From NCBI RefSeq assembly GCF_014654785.1, contig NZ_BNBD01000005.1, positions 372,001-436,000 of the forward strand: DNA of 64,000 bases, read 5' to 3'. Position 1 is the first letter of the stretch, and each line of letters starts with the position of its first letter. Made by a program: the position numbers and the translations under genes. The notes beneath the pieces were generated by a model. It worked only from the letters and a program-made list of their open reading frames with translations. It ran no database searches and was not told the DNA's origin. This stretch comes from Streptomyces mashuensis (GTDB taxonomy: Bacteria; Actinomycetota; Actinomycetes; Streptomycetales; Streptomycetaceae). This document shows, one piece after another, positions 53,957 to 62,128 of this stretch.

Positions 53957-55186
53957 ATGGCACCGCACTACCTGGTCCTCAACCGCTACGACGACGAGGA
54001 CGCCGACTACGCCCGCCACCACACGGGACACGACTGCCGGCTCTCGTACGTGACGCTGCCGCGCTGCGCCCCCGTGCTCGCGGGGCTGGGCGTGGCCGCG
54101 GACCGCGTGGAGACCGTTCCCGCCCTCGACCCGGACACGGCGCTCGCGGCCGCCCGGCGGCTGGCGGCACGGCACGGCGCGTTCGACGGGGTGGTGGGCC
54201 TGTCGGAGCTCGACGTCCTCACCGCCGCGCAGGTGCGGGACGCGCTGGGCGCGCCGGGGCTGCCGGCCGGGCTGGTGCGCGGCTTCCGGGACAAGGTCGT
54301 CATGAAGGAGCGCCTGACGGCGGCCGGCGTCCCGGTGCCCCGGTTCACGGCGCTGACCCCGGACACGACCGCCGAGGACGTCGTGGCCGCGGTCGGGCTG
54401 CCCGCGGTGCTCAAGCCGCGCTGGGGCGCGGCCTCGGCGGGGGTCCGGGTCGTCGCCGACAAGGACGCGTTGCGTGCCGCGCTGGAGGGGCTGGGCGCGG
54501 CCGGGGCCGCGACGTACGAGTGCGAGGAGTTCGTGTCGACGGAGATCTACCACGTGGACGGTGTGCTGGTGGCGGGCCGGCAGCACTTCCTGAGCGTGTC
54601 CGGCTACGTCAACACGCCGCTGGACTACGCCGGTGGCCGGCCGCTGGGCTCGGTGATCCTCGACCCGGGCCGGCTGCGCTCGCTGCTGGCGGCGTTCGCG
54701 CTGCGCTGCGTGCGCGCGCTGGGTCTGGAGACCGGCTGTTTCCACCTGGAGGTGGTGCGGCGGCCCACGGGGGAGCCGGTGTTCATGGAGGTGGGCATGC
54801 GGTCGGGCGGGGCGGAAGTGCCGCACGTTCACCGGGAGCTGCACGGCATCGACCTGGTGACGGAGACGTTCCGTACGGCCCTCGGCATCCCCCTGGAGTC
54901 CGCGGACCGCACGCCCGTCGACACCCCGGCCGGCTGGGTGGTGTGGCCGGAGCCCCGCGAACGGCCGGGCCGTGTCCTACGCTGTACGTCCGTGATCGCG
55001 TCGGTGCCGCAGGTGTACGCGGAGGTGCTGCCCGAGGCCGGGGAGGTCTTCGACGGCAACGGCGGCTACTGCCACGTCCCGGGCCGGTTCCGGCTGTCGG
55101 GGCCGGACGAACGCAGCCTGCGGGCGGCGGTGCGGCGGGTCATGGACGGTTACGTGGTGGAGTACGCGCGGAAAGAGGGTCCATGA
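53957..55186 (+). CDS. ATP-grasp ligase 3
   Basis: A 409-residue ATP-grasp enzyme not closely similar to the other two. N-domain: HYLVLNRYDDEDADYARHHTGHD and GVVGLSELDVLTAAQVR. ATP-grasp core: FRDKVVMKERLTAAGVPVPRF, PAVLKPRWGAASAGVRVV, YECEEFVSTEIYHVDGVL, FLSVSGYVNTPLDYAGG, CFHLEVVRRPTGEPVFMEVGMRSGGAEVP (seen as FHLEVVRR and FMEVGMRSGG). It resembles the biotin-carboxylase-like ligases that condense amino acids. GAGAGGAA precedes ATG 53957. It overlaps the AlaX-like gene by four bases. It may form the final amide or hydrazide bond. Confidence 0.87.
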   Translation: MAPHYLVLNRYDDEDADYARHHTGHDCRLSYVTLPRCAPVLAGLGVAADRVETVPALDPDTALAAARRLAARHGAFDGVVGLSELDVLTAAQVRDALGAPGLPAGLVRGFRDKVVMKERLTAAGVPVPRFTALTPDTTAEDVVAAVGLPAVLKPRWGAASAGVRVVADKDALRAALEGLGAAGAATYECEEFVSTEIYHVDGVLVAGRQHFLSVSGYVNTPLDYAGGRPLGSVILDPGRLRSLLAAFALRCVRALGLETGCFHLEVVRRPTGEPVFMEVGMRSGGAEVPHVHRELHGIDLVTETFRTALGIPLESADRTPVDTPAGWVVWPEPRERPGRVLRCTSVIASVPQVYAEVLPEAGEVFDGNGGYCHVPGRFRLSGPDERSLRAAVRRVMDGYVVEYARKEGP

Positions 55187-56046
55187 ACAGCACCGAAGTG
55201 CTCTTCCCCCAGGGCACGCTGACGGCGACGGCCCGCGTGGACCGGCTGGAACCGGCGGGCGACGGGCGGACCCTCCTGGTCGTGGACCGCACTCCCTTCC
55301 ACCCCCTCGACCACACGTGGCCCGACCAGCCGGCCGACACGGGCACGGTGACGCTGGCGGGCCGCGCGTACGACGTCGTGGACGTCGTCACGGGTGCGGC
55401 GGGCCCGGACGGCGACGACGGCCTGCACCTGGGCCGGGACATCCCCGTACGGCGCGGAACGCCCGGCTGGACGTTCGTGGCCGTGCACGTCCTGGCGACG
55501 CCCGACGGCGCGCCCGCGGCGGCGCCGGGGGACGAGGCGGTGCTCGCGGCCGACCCGGAGCTGCGGGCCGACCTCAGCCGGGGGCACACGGGCTGCCACC
55601 TTATGTCGCTGGCGCTCAACAAGTGCCTGGCGGGCCTGTGGTCGAAGACGCCGCGCACGGACCCGCTGGGCAACCCGGACTTCGACCAGGCGGCGATCAC
55701 CGAGTCCCGCATCGTGCGGCGCGGCAGCGTCGACCGCTACCGGCTCGGCAAGTCGCTGCGCAAGTCGGGCTTCGACAGCCAGGCCCTGACCGACCGCCTG
55801 CCCGAACTGGAGGCCGCGGTCACCGCCCAGGTCACCGCGTGGGTGGAGGCGGCGGCCCCGGCGGGCATCCACTGCGAGGGCCCCCACCTGGACGGCCGCC
55901 GCTGGTGGACGTGCGCCCTGCCGGACGGGGAGGCCCGCATGCCGTGCGGCGGCACGCACCTGACGAACACGTCGGAGCTGGGAAAGCCGGAGATCAGGTT
56001 CGAGTCGGCGCCGGGGGAACTCGTCATCACGACGGGGTGGGCGTAG
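55183..56046 (+). CDS. AlaX-like alanyl-tRNA editing domain protein
   Basis: A 287-residue stand-alone protein with the AlaRS editing-domain zinc site intact: His135 and His139 (RGHTGCHLMSLALN) and Cys255 and His259 (MPCGGTHLTNTSELG). The N-terminal region (VVDRTPFHPL, TVTLAGRAYDVVDV) corresponds to the AlaX beta-barrel, though the usual FYPEGGGQ motif is replaced. Normal AlaX proteins hydrolyse Ser- or Gly-tRNA(Ala). In this operon it may instead hydrolyse an ester intermediate, or protect the host from tRNA mischarged by the product or a precursor; both are inference. It is the last gene of the cluster and its 3' end overlaps a convergent gene. Confidence 0.84.
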   Translation: MNSTEVLFPQGTLTATARVDRLEPAGDGRTLLVVDRTPFHPLDHTWPDQPADTGTVTLAGRAYDVVDVVTGAAGPDGDDGLHLGRDIPVRRGTPGWTFVAVHVLATPDGAPAAAPGDEAVLAADPELRADLSRGHTGCHLMSLALNKCLAGLWSKTPRTDPLGNPDFDQAAITESRIVRRGSVDRYRLGKSLRKSGFDSQALTDRLPELEAAVTAQVTAWVEAAAPAGIHCEGPHLDGRRWWTCALPDGEARMPCGGTHLTNTSELGKPEIRFESAPGELVITTGWA

Positions 56047-56341
56047 CGAGCCGCCATGCGGTGAGGGCGAGCCCGGCGCGCCGGCGGGTTCGGTGAGGGC
56101 GAAGGCGAGGGTCTTCGCGATCTGTTCGAGCCGGCGGGCGACGGCGGCCGGCCCCCCGCCCGAAGCCGCGCAGCGGCGCAGTCGCGCTTCGCGATGCTTC
56201 GCTCCGCGAAGTGAACTCCGGCAACCCCGGGGGCCGCAGCGCGCCGTACGCCGCGAACCGAAGCGTGCCACAGCGCGTGCACCACAGCACGCCGTCTTCC
56301 TGCGCCCAGCCGCCCCGGTGCTCACAGGCGCCCGGCCTCAC
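56027..56341 (-). CDS. Small zinc-ribbon protein (DUF6255-like), possibly frameshifted
   Basis: A 104-residue frame starting at GTG 56341, overlapping the stop of the ATPase gene (GTGA). The first 45 residues look real: a CxxC-type ribbon (ACEHRGGW...LWCTRCGTLRF) and YGALRPPGLPE, which I recall from DUF6255 proteins associated with natural-product clusters. The tail is low-complexity Arg/Pro and overlaps the AlaX-like gene by 20 bases. In another frame just after, the more protein-like VARRLEQIAKTLAFALTEP appears, so a frameshift near 56160-56200 is possible. A repeated GCGAAGC run lies at that point. Confidence 0.55.
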   Translation of the reverse strand: MRPGACEHRGGWAQEDGVLWCTRCGTLRFAAYGALRPPGLPEFTSRSEASRSATAPLRGFGRGAGRRRPPARTDREDPRLRPHRTRRRAGLALTAWRLATPTPS

Positions 56342-56919
56342 CACGTGAGCCTCGGCAGAATGTGTTCGTTCCGGAAGTGGCTCCGTACGGCCACGGTCGC
56401 GTCGACGATGCGTTCGTGGTCGCCCTCGGCGACGGCCCACCGCCGTGCGCCCTCCAGCGTGGCGCAGTCGGTGCATCCCACGGGTGACTTCCGCGGGTTC
56501 GCACGGCCGGCGGGCCGGTCGCCCACCACGAACCAGGTGGCCTTGCCCTGCCCCGGCCCGTGCGTGCACACCCCCCACGCCTCCGCACCCCGCTCGACCA
56601 GCATCAACCCCCGCCCGGCCTCGGCCTCGACCCCCACCGCCTCCCGCCGCTCCGGCACCCCGGCCGCCGCGTCGTACACGAACACCCGCAGCCGCCCCGG
56701 CGCGCTCCACTCGGCAACGAGCGTCACCGGTGCGCAACAGCGGTTGCGAGTACAGGCGTTGACCGCGTTGGTCACGGTCTCGGACGTCAGCGCAACGGCA
56801 CTGTCGGCGAGGTCGGTCCGCCGCGCCGCCACGAGGACGGTCCGCACCACCTCCCGCGCGGCCCGCACCCATGCGGGGTGCGGCGGGAAGACGAGGGAGC
56901 AGTGGGGGGTGGGGTTCAT
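56338..56919 (-). CDS. RsbW-like ATP-binding protein
   Basis: A 193-residue GHKL ATPase of the anti-sigma/serine-kinase type found in large numbers in Streptomyces. N box: LTSETVTNAVNAC; G1: RVFVYDAAAGVPERR; G2: AGRGLMLVERGAEAWGV. After the ATPase (residues 1-140) a 50-residue C-terminal part carries CTDC and RSHFRNEHILP, which may be a metal site. ATG 56919 follows GGAGACC. The strand and the XRE/DUF397 genes next to it fit the usual accessory regulatory group. Confidence 0.82.
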   Translation of the reverse strand: MNPTPHCSLVFPPHPAWVRAAREVVRTVLVAARRTDLADSAVALTSETVTNAVNACTRNRCCAPVTLVAEWSAPGRLRVFVYDAAAGVPERREAVGVEAEAGRGLMLVERGAEAWGVCTHGPGQGKATWFVVGDRPAGRANPRKSPVGCTDCATLEGARRWAVAEGDHERIVDATVAVRSHFRNEHILPRLTW

Positions 56920-57174
56920 GGGGTCTCCACGGTGGGGTGTCGTGCCCGGGGTCGAGCGGCAGTCCGCGGTGTCATTGCCCGCGCCAACTCGCTTGGCGAC
57001 AGGTGCACTTCCGCGCTGCCACGTGGCGGGGCGAGAGGGCTCGACCGTAGTGAAAGGTTTCACGGCGTCGCAACGAATCACGGCCTTGATGCCACGTGTG
57101 GGTGACGAGTGGCTCGATGAATAGACCCTTCCGCTGCGGCGTCGGCAGACTGCGGCCAACGAGGAGGAGGTCCG

Positions 57175-58053
57175 ATGCCACCGAGGAAGCAGCCGAGCGA
57201 ACGGCAACGCCGTCTCGGCGCGGAGCTGCGCAAGCTGCGGGTGCGGGCAGGCATCCCGGGCGACCGGGCCGCCGCCCTGCTCGACGCCGACCGCGCCCGC
57301 ATCAGCAACATCGAGACCGGCCGCCTCGACGTGTCACGCAACCGCCTCTACAAGGTGCTGCGCGCCTACGGCTGCCCACCGGGCGCGTACTTCGACGCGC
57401 TGATGGAGATGGCCCAGGAGACGGGGAAGGGGTGGTGGGACGACTACCGGGACGTGATGGAGCGACGAGCGCTCGACCTCGCGGAGCTGGAGTCGCGGGC
57501 GGTGGCCGTTCGCGCCAACGAGTCGAGCGTCGTGCCCGGCCTGCTCCAGACCGAGGAGTACGCACGGGCAGTGATCACCAGCATCGAAGGCGACCACCGT
57601 CATGTGGATCGGTGGGTAGGGTTCAGGCTGGACCGCCAGCGCGTGTTGCCCAGGCTGGAGACCTATCATGCGGTCATCCCGGAGGCAGCCCTGCGCATGC
57701 AGGTCGGCGACAGATCGGTGATGCGCAGACAGCTGCACAAGCTGATCGAAGTCGCGCGCATGCCTCATGTGACCTTGCAGATCTACCCGTTCGAGCAGGG
57801 ACCCTACTCAACGCACGTCCGTTCTTTCGTGCTCTTCAGCGGCTCCACGACGGAGCTGGACACGCTGTACAAGGAACAGCCCGAAGGAGCCGACTTCATT
57901 GGGGATGGCGCTGTCATCCACGACTACGCGAGGATGTTCGAGCGGCTGGCCTCGATGGCCCTCGCCCCGGTCGACCCGGACGCCGCTCCGGAGGAGCTGG
58001 GGGCCGGAGACTCGCTGAGCCTGCTACAGCATGTGTTGTACGAACTGCGATAG
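57175..58053 (+). CDS. XRE-family regulator with DUF5753 domain
   Basis: A 292-residue regulator. The N-terminal helix-turn-helix is LGAELRKLRVRAGIPGDRAAALLDADRARISNIETGRL (seen as AAALLDADRARISNIETGR). The rest is the DUF5753 ligand/partner domain: SSVVPGLLQTEEYARAVI, RLDRQRVL, IPEAALRMQVGD and LQIYPFEQGPY. Such genes are nearly always followed by a DUF397 gene, and that holds here. The codon use is less GC-extreme than its neighbours (CTACAGCATGTG near its end). GAGGAGG precedes ATG 57175. Targets unknown. Confidence 0.9.
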   Translation: MPPRKQPSERQRRLGAELRKLRVRAGIPGDRAAALLDADRARISNIETGRLDVSRNRLYKVLRAYGCPPGAYFDALMEMAQETGKGWWDDYRDVMERRALDLAELESRAVAVRANESSVVPGLLQTEEYARAVITSIEGDHRHVDRWVGFRLDRQRVLPRLETYHAVIPEAALRMQVGDRSVMRRQLHKLIEVARMPHVTLQIYPFEQGPYSTHVRSFVLFSGSTTELDTLYKEQPEGADFIGDGAVIHDYARMFERLASMALAPVDPDAAPEELGAGDSLSLLQHVLYELR

Positions 58054-58063
58054 GTGTCGGCAG

Positions 58064-58267
58064 ATGTCGCGTCTCGAATGGAGCAAGTCGTCCTACAGCA
58101 CCGGGGCCCAAGGCTCCTGCCTTGAATTGGCCCGCCTTGATGTCCGCGCCCGGGTTCACTTACGCGAAAGCGACGATCCCGCCGTTGTCATATCGACCGG
58201 CCCAGCCGCACTGGGCTCGCTGCTCAATGCCGTCAGGGCCGGTCGCCTGCCAACCCGCGGCAAGTGA
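58064..58267 (+). CDS. DUF397 protein
   Basis: A 67-residue protein of the DUF397 family: LEWSKSSYSTGAQGSCLELARL followed by VHLRESDDPAVVISTGPAALGSLLNAVRAG. It follows the XRE gene by 10 bases. DUF397 proteins partner with XRE/DUF5753 regulators in streptomycete developmental and antibiotic control, in the manner of antitoxin-like small partners. Confidence 0.9.
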   Translation: MSRLEWSKSSYSTGAQGSCLELARLDVRARVHLRESDDPAVVISTGPAALGSLLNAVRAGRLPTRGK

Positions 58268-58275
58268 ACTGACCG

Positions 58276-58569
58276 ATGTCTGCGGGGTGGTGCAAGTCCT
58301 CTTACAGCACGGGCGCGAACAACAATTGTGTCGAGGTATCCCGGCTGCCGGGAGCCGATCTTTGCTTACGGGAAGGCGACCAGCCGGCCGTTGCCATAAC
58401 AACCACCCCCGCCGCCCTGGCGGCGTTCCTGCGGGCGGTGAAGTCCGACCGCGCCGCCAGCGCCCGCGCCCACCTCCGCGAGAGCGATGACCCCGCCGTC
58501 GTCATAGCCACCGCCCCCGTCGCGCTCGCGGCCCTGCTGCGGGCTGTCAAAGCTCACCGCCTCACCTGA
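58276..58569 (+). CDS. DUF397 protein with a duplicated C-terminal half
   Basis: A 97-residue second DUF397 protein, 8 bases after the first. Residues 1-60 are a complete domain (WCKSSYSTGANNNCVEVSRL ... PAVAITTTPAALAAFLRAVKS). Residues 61-97 repeat the second half (ARAHLRESDDPAVVIATAPVALAALLRAVKA), closer to the neighbouring DUF397 gene than to its own first half. It looks like a fusion with the remnant of a third copy. Confidence 0.85.
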   Translation: MSAGWCKSSYSTGANNNCVEVSRLPGADLCLREGDQPAVAITTTPAALAAFLRAVKSDRAASARAHLRESDDPAVVIATAPVALAALLRAVKAHRLT

Positions 58570-58953
58570 ACCCGTGCTACAGACGGCAACCGCCCCAGCC
58601 AGGACCGAGGTCCACCGACGAGAGACCGGTCAGGGCGCGTGCCATCACCCCCGCAACCGCCCCCGCCCCCGCTCACACCCTGCGCCCCGCCACCCGTGCC
58701 GGCGCTTCTCGTCGACGAGAACCACGTGGTCGGTCGTGGTCACGGCAACCCACGAGCGCGCCTTCGTGGCGATCGACGCGGACCCGCGCCGCGTGGGCGA
58801 AAGCGGCACACTGGTCGGGTGCCGGCCTCGGCAAAGGCGGTGCCGAGCGCGCCCTGATCAAGGCGCCCACCGGCGCGGGGGCGGGCGCACACTCACGGAA
58901 TGGCTCCCGGACAACTCGGTGGCGGTGGCAGGGACCGGCCGACAGGATGGGCC
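58570..58953. other. 384-bp region without a convincing gene
   Basis: Several short frames exist on both strands here but none has a domain, a ribosome site and good codon bias together. A short stretch reads like protein in different frames (for example VVVTATHERAFVAIDADP near 58730-58790), suggesting the decayed remains of a gene. Confidence 0.5.
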
Positions 58954-59439
58954 GTGAGCGTTGACGGTGAGGGGTATGGGTGTGCGGTGGATCTGATCCA
59001 TCTCTCGGACGGGGACAACAGCTTCCGGGTACGTGTGCTGGGCCGCCGGATGCCGGGAGTGCTGCCGCTGCACGACCTTCTCGACACCGAGGTGCTCATC
59101 GAGAGCGGTTTCGTGACCGGGCGGCTGGACCTCGGCTTGTTTCCGGACGACCTGGACGGCTGGTCACACGCCCTGGACGTGCTTGCCGCGGGCGGTGACG
59201 TCTGCTGGATGGATGACGACCGCAGTCCTGAGATCCGGTTCCAGGCTCTCAACGAAGAACATGGGACGCCCGCTGTCCACGTCGAAGACGTGGCGCGCTC
59301 CGGCATCTCCGTGTTCCTTCCCCTGTGCCTTGAGGACGGCTGGATCGACGACCAGCGGAGACTGCTCCAACTGGTGCGGCGGGAGTGGCCGAGCGAGGTC
59401 CTCCGGACGTCGCCGGGCGCCTACGAGTGGCGGCGCTGA
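58954..59439 (+). CDS. DUF5959-like hypothetical protein
   Basis: A 161-residue soluble protein. The core DLIHLSDGDNSFRVRVLGRRMPGVLPLHDLLDTEVLIESGF (seen as LIHLSDGDNSFRVRVLGR) with GRLDLGLFPDDLDGWSHALD matches a family I recall as DUF5959, common as single genes in Streptomyces accessory regions. GTG 58954 follows AGGATGGG; GTG 58987 is an alternative. Lower GC at many third positions than its neighbours suggests horizontal transfer. Function unknown. Confidence 0.7.
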   Translation: MSVDGEGYGCAVDLIHLSDGDNSFRVRVLGRRMPGVLPLHDLLDTEVLIESGFVTGRLDLGLFPDDLDGWSHALDVLAAGGDVCWMDDDRSPEIRFQALNEEHGTPAVHVEDVARSGISVFLPLCLEDGWIDDQRRLLQLVRREWPSEVLRTSPGAYEWRR

Positions 59440-59480
59440 ACCGCGACCAGTCGGCGCCAACAGGTCGTCTCACGTGGCGG

Positions 59481-59807
59481 CTACGTGTGAGGCGCATCCG
59501 CGACCAGGTGAGCCATCTCGCGCAGGCGGTGCCAGTACTCGGGGTGGTCCGCTTCGCCGAGTGCAGGGATGACCCGTTCCAGGCGGGCGATGCAGCGAAG
59601 CAGAATGCTTCGACTCCGCGCTTGGAGCTCGCCGCCGTTCTCGATCCAGACGAAGATGCAGGCGGCGGTGTCCGAGTCCAGCAGCACCAGGTCGTGGCCT
59701 GCCCGGTCTGCGCCGGCCAGTCCGGGAGGAAAGGGGAGTTCCATGAACTCCTGGTACAGGCGCGATACGGACTCGAACACATTTTCTTCGCTCACGCGGA
59801 CCATCAT
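59481..59807 (-). CDS. Hypothetical protein downstream of the PP2C gene
   Basis: About 108 residues (MMVRVSEENVFESVSRLYQEFMEL). Predicted strands AGHDLVLLDSDTAACIFVWIENGG are followed by helices SILLRCIARLERVIPALG and YWHRLREMAHLVAD. The start could be ATG 59807 or GTG 59816; both are within 15 bases of the upstream PP2C stop, so they are co-transcribed. It might be a partner of the phosphatase. No family recognised. Confidence 0.6.
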   Translation of the reverse strand: MMVRVSEENVFESVSRLYQEFMELPFPPGLAGADRAGHDLVLLDSDTAACIFVWIENGGELQARSRSILLRCIARLERVIPALGEADHPEYWHRLREMAHLVADAPHT

Positions 59808-59820
59808 GGCGCACACCGCT

Positions 59821-61941
59821 TCAAGCCCGCGCTTTCGGCTGGAGCAGCAGGAGCGCGATGTCGTCGGTGTACTGGCCCGTGGGGCGGGCGTGGTCGACGA
59901 GGTTGTCGATGAGTTGGTGCAGGGGGAGCGCGCTTGACGCGCACAGGTGTTGGGCGAGGTCGGCGGTGGTGTGGTCGATGTCCGTGCCGGGGGTCTCCAC
60001 GAGGCCGTCGGTGTAGAGGGTGAGGAGCGCGCCCTCGGGCAGGGCGAGGGTGGTGGAGGGGTAGGACGGAGTTCCCAGGCCGAGGCCGAGGCCGAGAGGC
60101 GGGCCTGGGTCGATGTCCAGGACCTGGGCCCGGTGGCCGGGCCGGCGCAGGATCGGGGGCGGGTGGCCGGCGCCGGCGATGGTCACCTCGTGGCGGGCCA
60201 GGTCGAGGTGGGCGTAGAGGCAGGAGACGAACCGGGTGGCGTCCAGGTCGGCCAGGTCGCGGTCGGTGCGGGCGAGGACCTGGCCGGGGGTTGCGCCGGC
60301 GGTGGCGTGGGAGTGGACTGCGGTGCGTACTTGTCCCATGAGCGCGGCGGCGGTCACGTCGTGGCCCTGGACGTCGCCGATGACGGCGGCGGCGGTGGTG
60401 CCGGTGAGGCGGATGAGGTCGTAGAAGTCGCCGCCGATGTCCAGGCCGTGGCTGGAGGGCAGGTAGCGGGCGGCGACGTCGAGCCCGTCCATCGTGGGCA
60501 GGGCCTGGGGCAGCAGGGTCTGCTGGAGGGCGTGGGCGAGGTTGTGCTTGGCGTCGTAGAGGCGGGCACGGTCCAGGGCCTGGGCGATGAGCCCCGACAG
60601 CGGTGTGAGGAGGGAGCGTTCGGCGGCGGTGAAGGTGTGGGGCCGGTCGTAGGCGAGGAGGCAGTAGCCGATGGGGCGCCCGGAAGTGATCAGTGGGAGG
60701 AACGCCCAGGCCTGTTTGTCGCTGATCGGTGGCGTCTCGGGGTGGGCGCGGGCCAGCTCGGTGCGGTCGGCGAAGAAGGCGGCGGTACCGGTGGCCAGGG
60801 ACCGGCCGACGGGGCTGATGACGGCGTTCGTGGGCAGGCTGTCGAGCCGTTCGACGACCTCCGGGGCGAAACCGCAGTGCCCGACGACCGGCATGCGGTC
60901 GGCTTCAATGGTTGCCACGATCATGCCCTGGGCGCCGAAGGTGGGCAGGACCTGGTGGGCGACCTGGTCGACGACGTCCTGCACCCGCACGGTCTCGGTG
61001 AGCGCGGCGGCCAGGCGCATCAGCGGGTAGATCCCCGCTTCGGACGTCGTGCCGGCGTACGGCAGGCCGGCGGGCCGGGGCGGGCCTCCCTCGGAGGCGT
61101 GGGGAGTGATGAGGAGGGTGATGCCGCTTTCGTCCGGGTAGATCCGGAGGTCGAGCCACCGGTCCGGTGGCCGGAGGACGGTCAGGGTGGACGGCTCGCG
61201 GCTGCTCACCGCGGCGCGGTGGGCGTCCGCGTACGCGGCGGTGTTCACCCAGGGCAGTGACTCCCACGGCAGCGTCCCCAGCAGGTCTCCGGCGGAGCGG
61301 CCCAGGAGACGGACGGCGGCGGGGTTGGCGAGCGTGATACGCCCTTCCACGTCCATGGCGAGCGCGCCCACGGGCAGGCGGTCGAGCACGTCGGCCGCCA
61401 CGAACGCCGGAGGCCCCGGTTCCGCGGCGGCGCGGTACGTGGGGACGAGGCGTGGCTCCTCCGGGATCTCCAGTGGGCCGGCGGCACGGTCCAGGGCATG
61501 CGCGATGCGCCGGGCGCCGCGGACGATGCGCTCCCGCTCGCGGATGCCGAGACGGGCCGACCGCCCGGCCGGCCACACCAGGTTCAGCGCACCCCAGCAG
61601 TGACGCGCTCCCTTGAGGAGAGCGGACGCGAGGCCGATCCGGTAGGGGAAGTACGCCGCCGCACGCGGGTACCGACGGGCCATGTCGTCCTGTTGCCCCA
61701 CCCACACCAGGCGCTCCTCCCGTACGGCGTCGGCCGTCGGGCCCGGCAGGGTCAGCAGCACTCGGCGGTACGGTACCGACGCCTCCACCGGCAGCCCGCA
61801 CATCACCGCCAGAACCAGCACGGGCTCTCGCGGATCGCGCAGGTAGACACCCCCGTGCGCGGCACCTGTGCGGTACACGACCGCCGCCAGCGCCTCGCCC
61901 AGAGGATCAGCCGGCCCCGGCTGATCGCAGTGACCGGTCAT
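59821..61941 (-). CDS. GAF-PAS-GAF-SpoIIE (PP2C) serine phosphatase
   Basis: A 706-residue signalling phosphatase. An N-terminal GAF-like part (residues 10-155) has GVYLRDPREPVLVLAVMCG. A PAS domain (about 185-290) has LPVGALAMDVEGRITLANPAAVRLLGR. A second GAF (about 320-475) has FGAQGMIVATIEADRMPVVG and RPIGYCLLAYDRPHTFTAAE. The C-terminal PP2C domain (about 490-706) shows GLDIGGDFYDLI, IGDVQGHDVTAAALMG, LLTLYTDGLVETPG and YTDDIALLLL, so both metal Asp motifs are present. It would dephosphorylate anti-sigma antagonists in an RsbU-like scheme. GAGGAGAAG precedes ATG 61941. Confidence 0.92.
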   Translation of the reverse strand: MTGHCDQPGPADPLGEALAAVVYRTGAAHGGVYLRDPREPVLVLAVMCGLPVEASVPYRRVLLTLPGPTADAVREERLVWVGQQDDMARRYPRAAAYFPYRIGLASALLKGARHCWGALNLVWPAGRSARLGIRERERIVRGARRIAHALDRAAGPLEIPEEPRLVPTYRAAAEPGPPAFVAADVLDRLPVGALAMDVEGRITLANPAAVRLLGRSAGDLLGTLPWESLPWVNTAAYADAHRAAVSSREPSTLTVLRPPDRWLDLRIYPDESGITLLITPHASEGGPPRPAGLPYAGTTSEAGIYPLMRLAAALTETVRVQDVVDQVAHQVLPTFGAQGMIVATIEADRMPVVGHCGFAPEVVERLDSLPTNAVISPVGRSLATGTAAFFADRTELARAHPETPPISDKQAWAFLPLITSGRPIGYCLLAYDRPHTFTAAERSLLTPLSGLIAQALDRARLYDAKHNLAHALQQTLLPQALPTMDGLDVAARYLPSSHGLDIGGDFYDLIRLTGTTAAAVIGDVQGHDVTAAALMGQVRTAVHSHATAGATPGQVLARTDRDLADLDATRFVSCLYAHLDLARHEVTIAGAGHPPPILRRPGHRAQVLDIDPGPPLGLGLGLGTPSYPSTTLALPEGALLTLYTDGLVETPGTDIDHTTADLAQHLCASSALPLHQLIDNLVDHARPTGQYTDDIALLLLQPKARA

Positions 61942-61961
61942 CGCACTTCTCCTCGCCAGCC

Positions 61962-62049
61962 CACCTCGCAGCCTCGCCCGGCTCACCTCCCAGCCTCGCC
62001 CGGCCCACCTCCCAGCCTCGCCCGGCCCACCTTCCAGCCTCGCCCGGTC
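61962..62049. repeat. Four tandem 22-bp repeats upstream of the phosphatase gene
   Basis: Four contiguous 22-bp units (consensus CACCTCCCAGCCTCGCCCGGCC) at 61962-61983, 61984-62005, 62006-62027 and 62028-62049; the middle two are identical. They fill the leader/promoter area between the phosphatase start and the GbsR-like gene's end. A second set of AGGGCGCCGCC words follows at about 62105-62140. Confidence 0.88.
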
Positions 62050-62128
62050 CGCGCCCCGGCGCAGCCTCAGGCGGCCCATCCGGCGGGACCCGCCTGCCCG
62101 TCCCCTAGGGCGCCGCCCAGGGCGCCGC

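Noticed and set aside
58574..58957. 127-aa plus-strand frame after the DUF397 genes
   Set aside because: No ribosome site or domain, mixed frame usage and Arg/His-rich composition; treated as a decayed region.
61962..62049. CRISPR array
   Set aside because: The four 22-bp units are directly adjacent with no spacers, and no cas genes are present.
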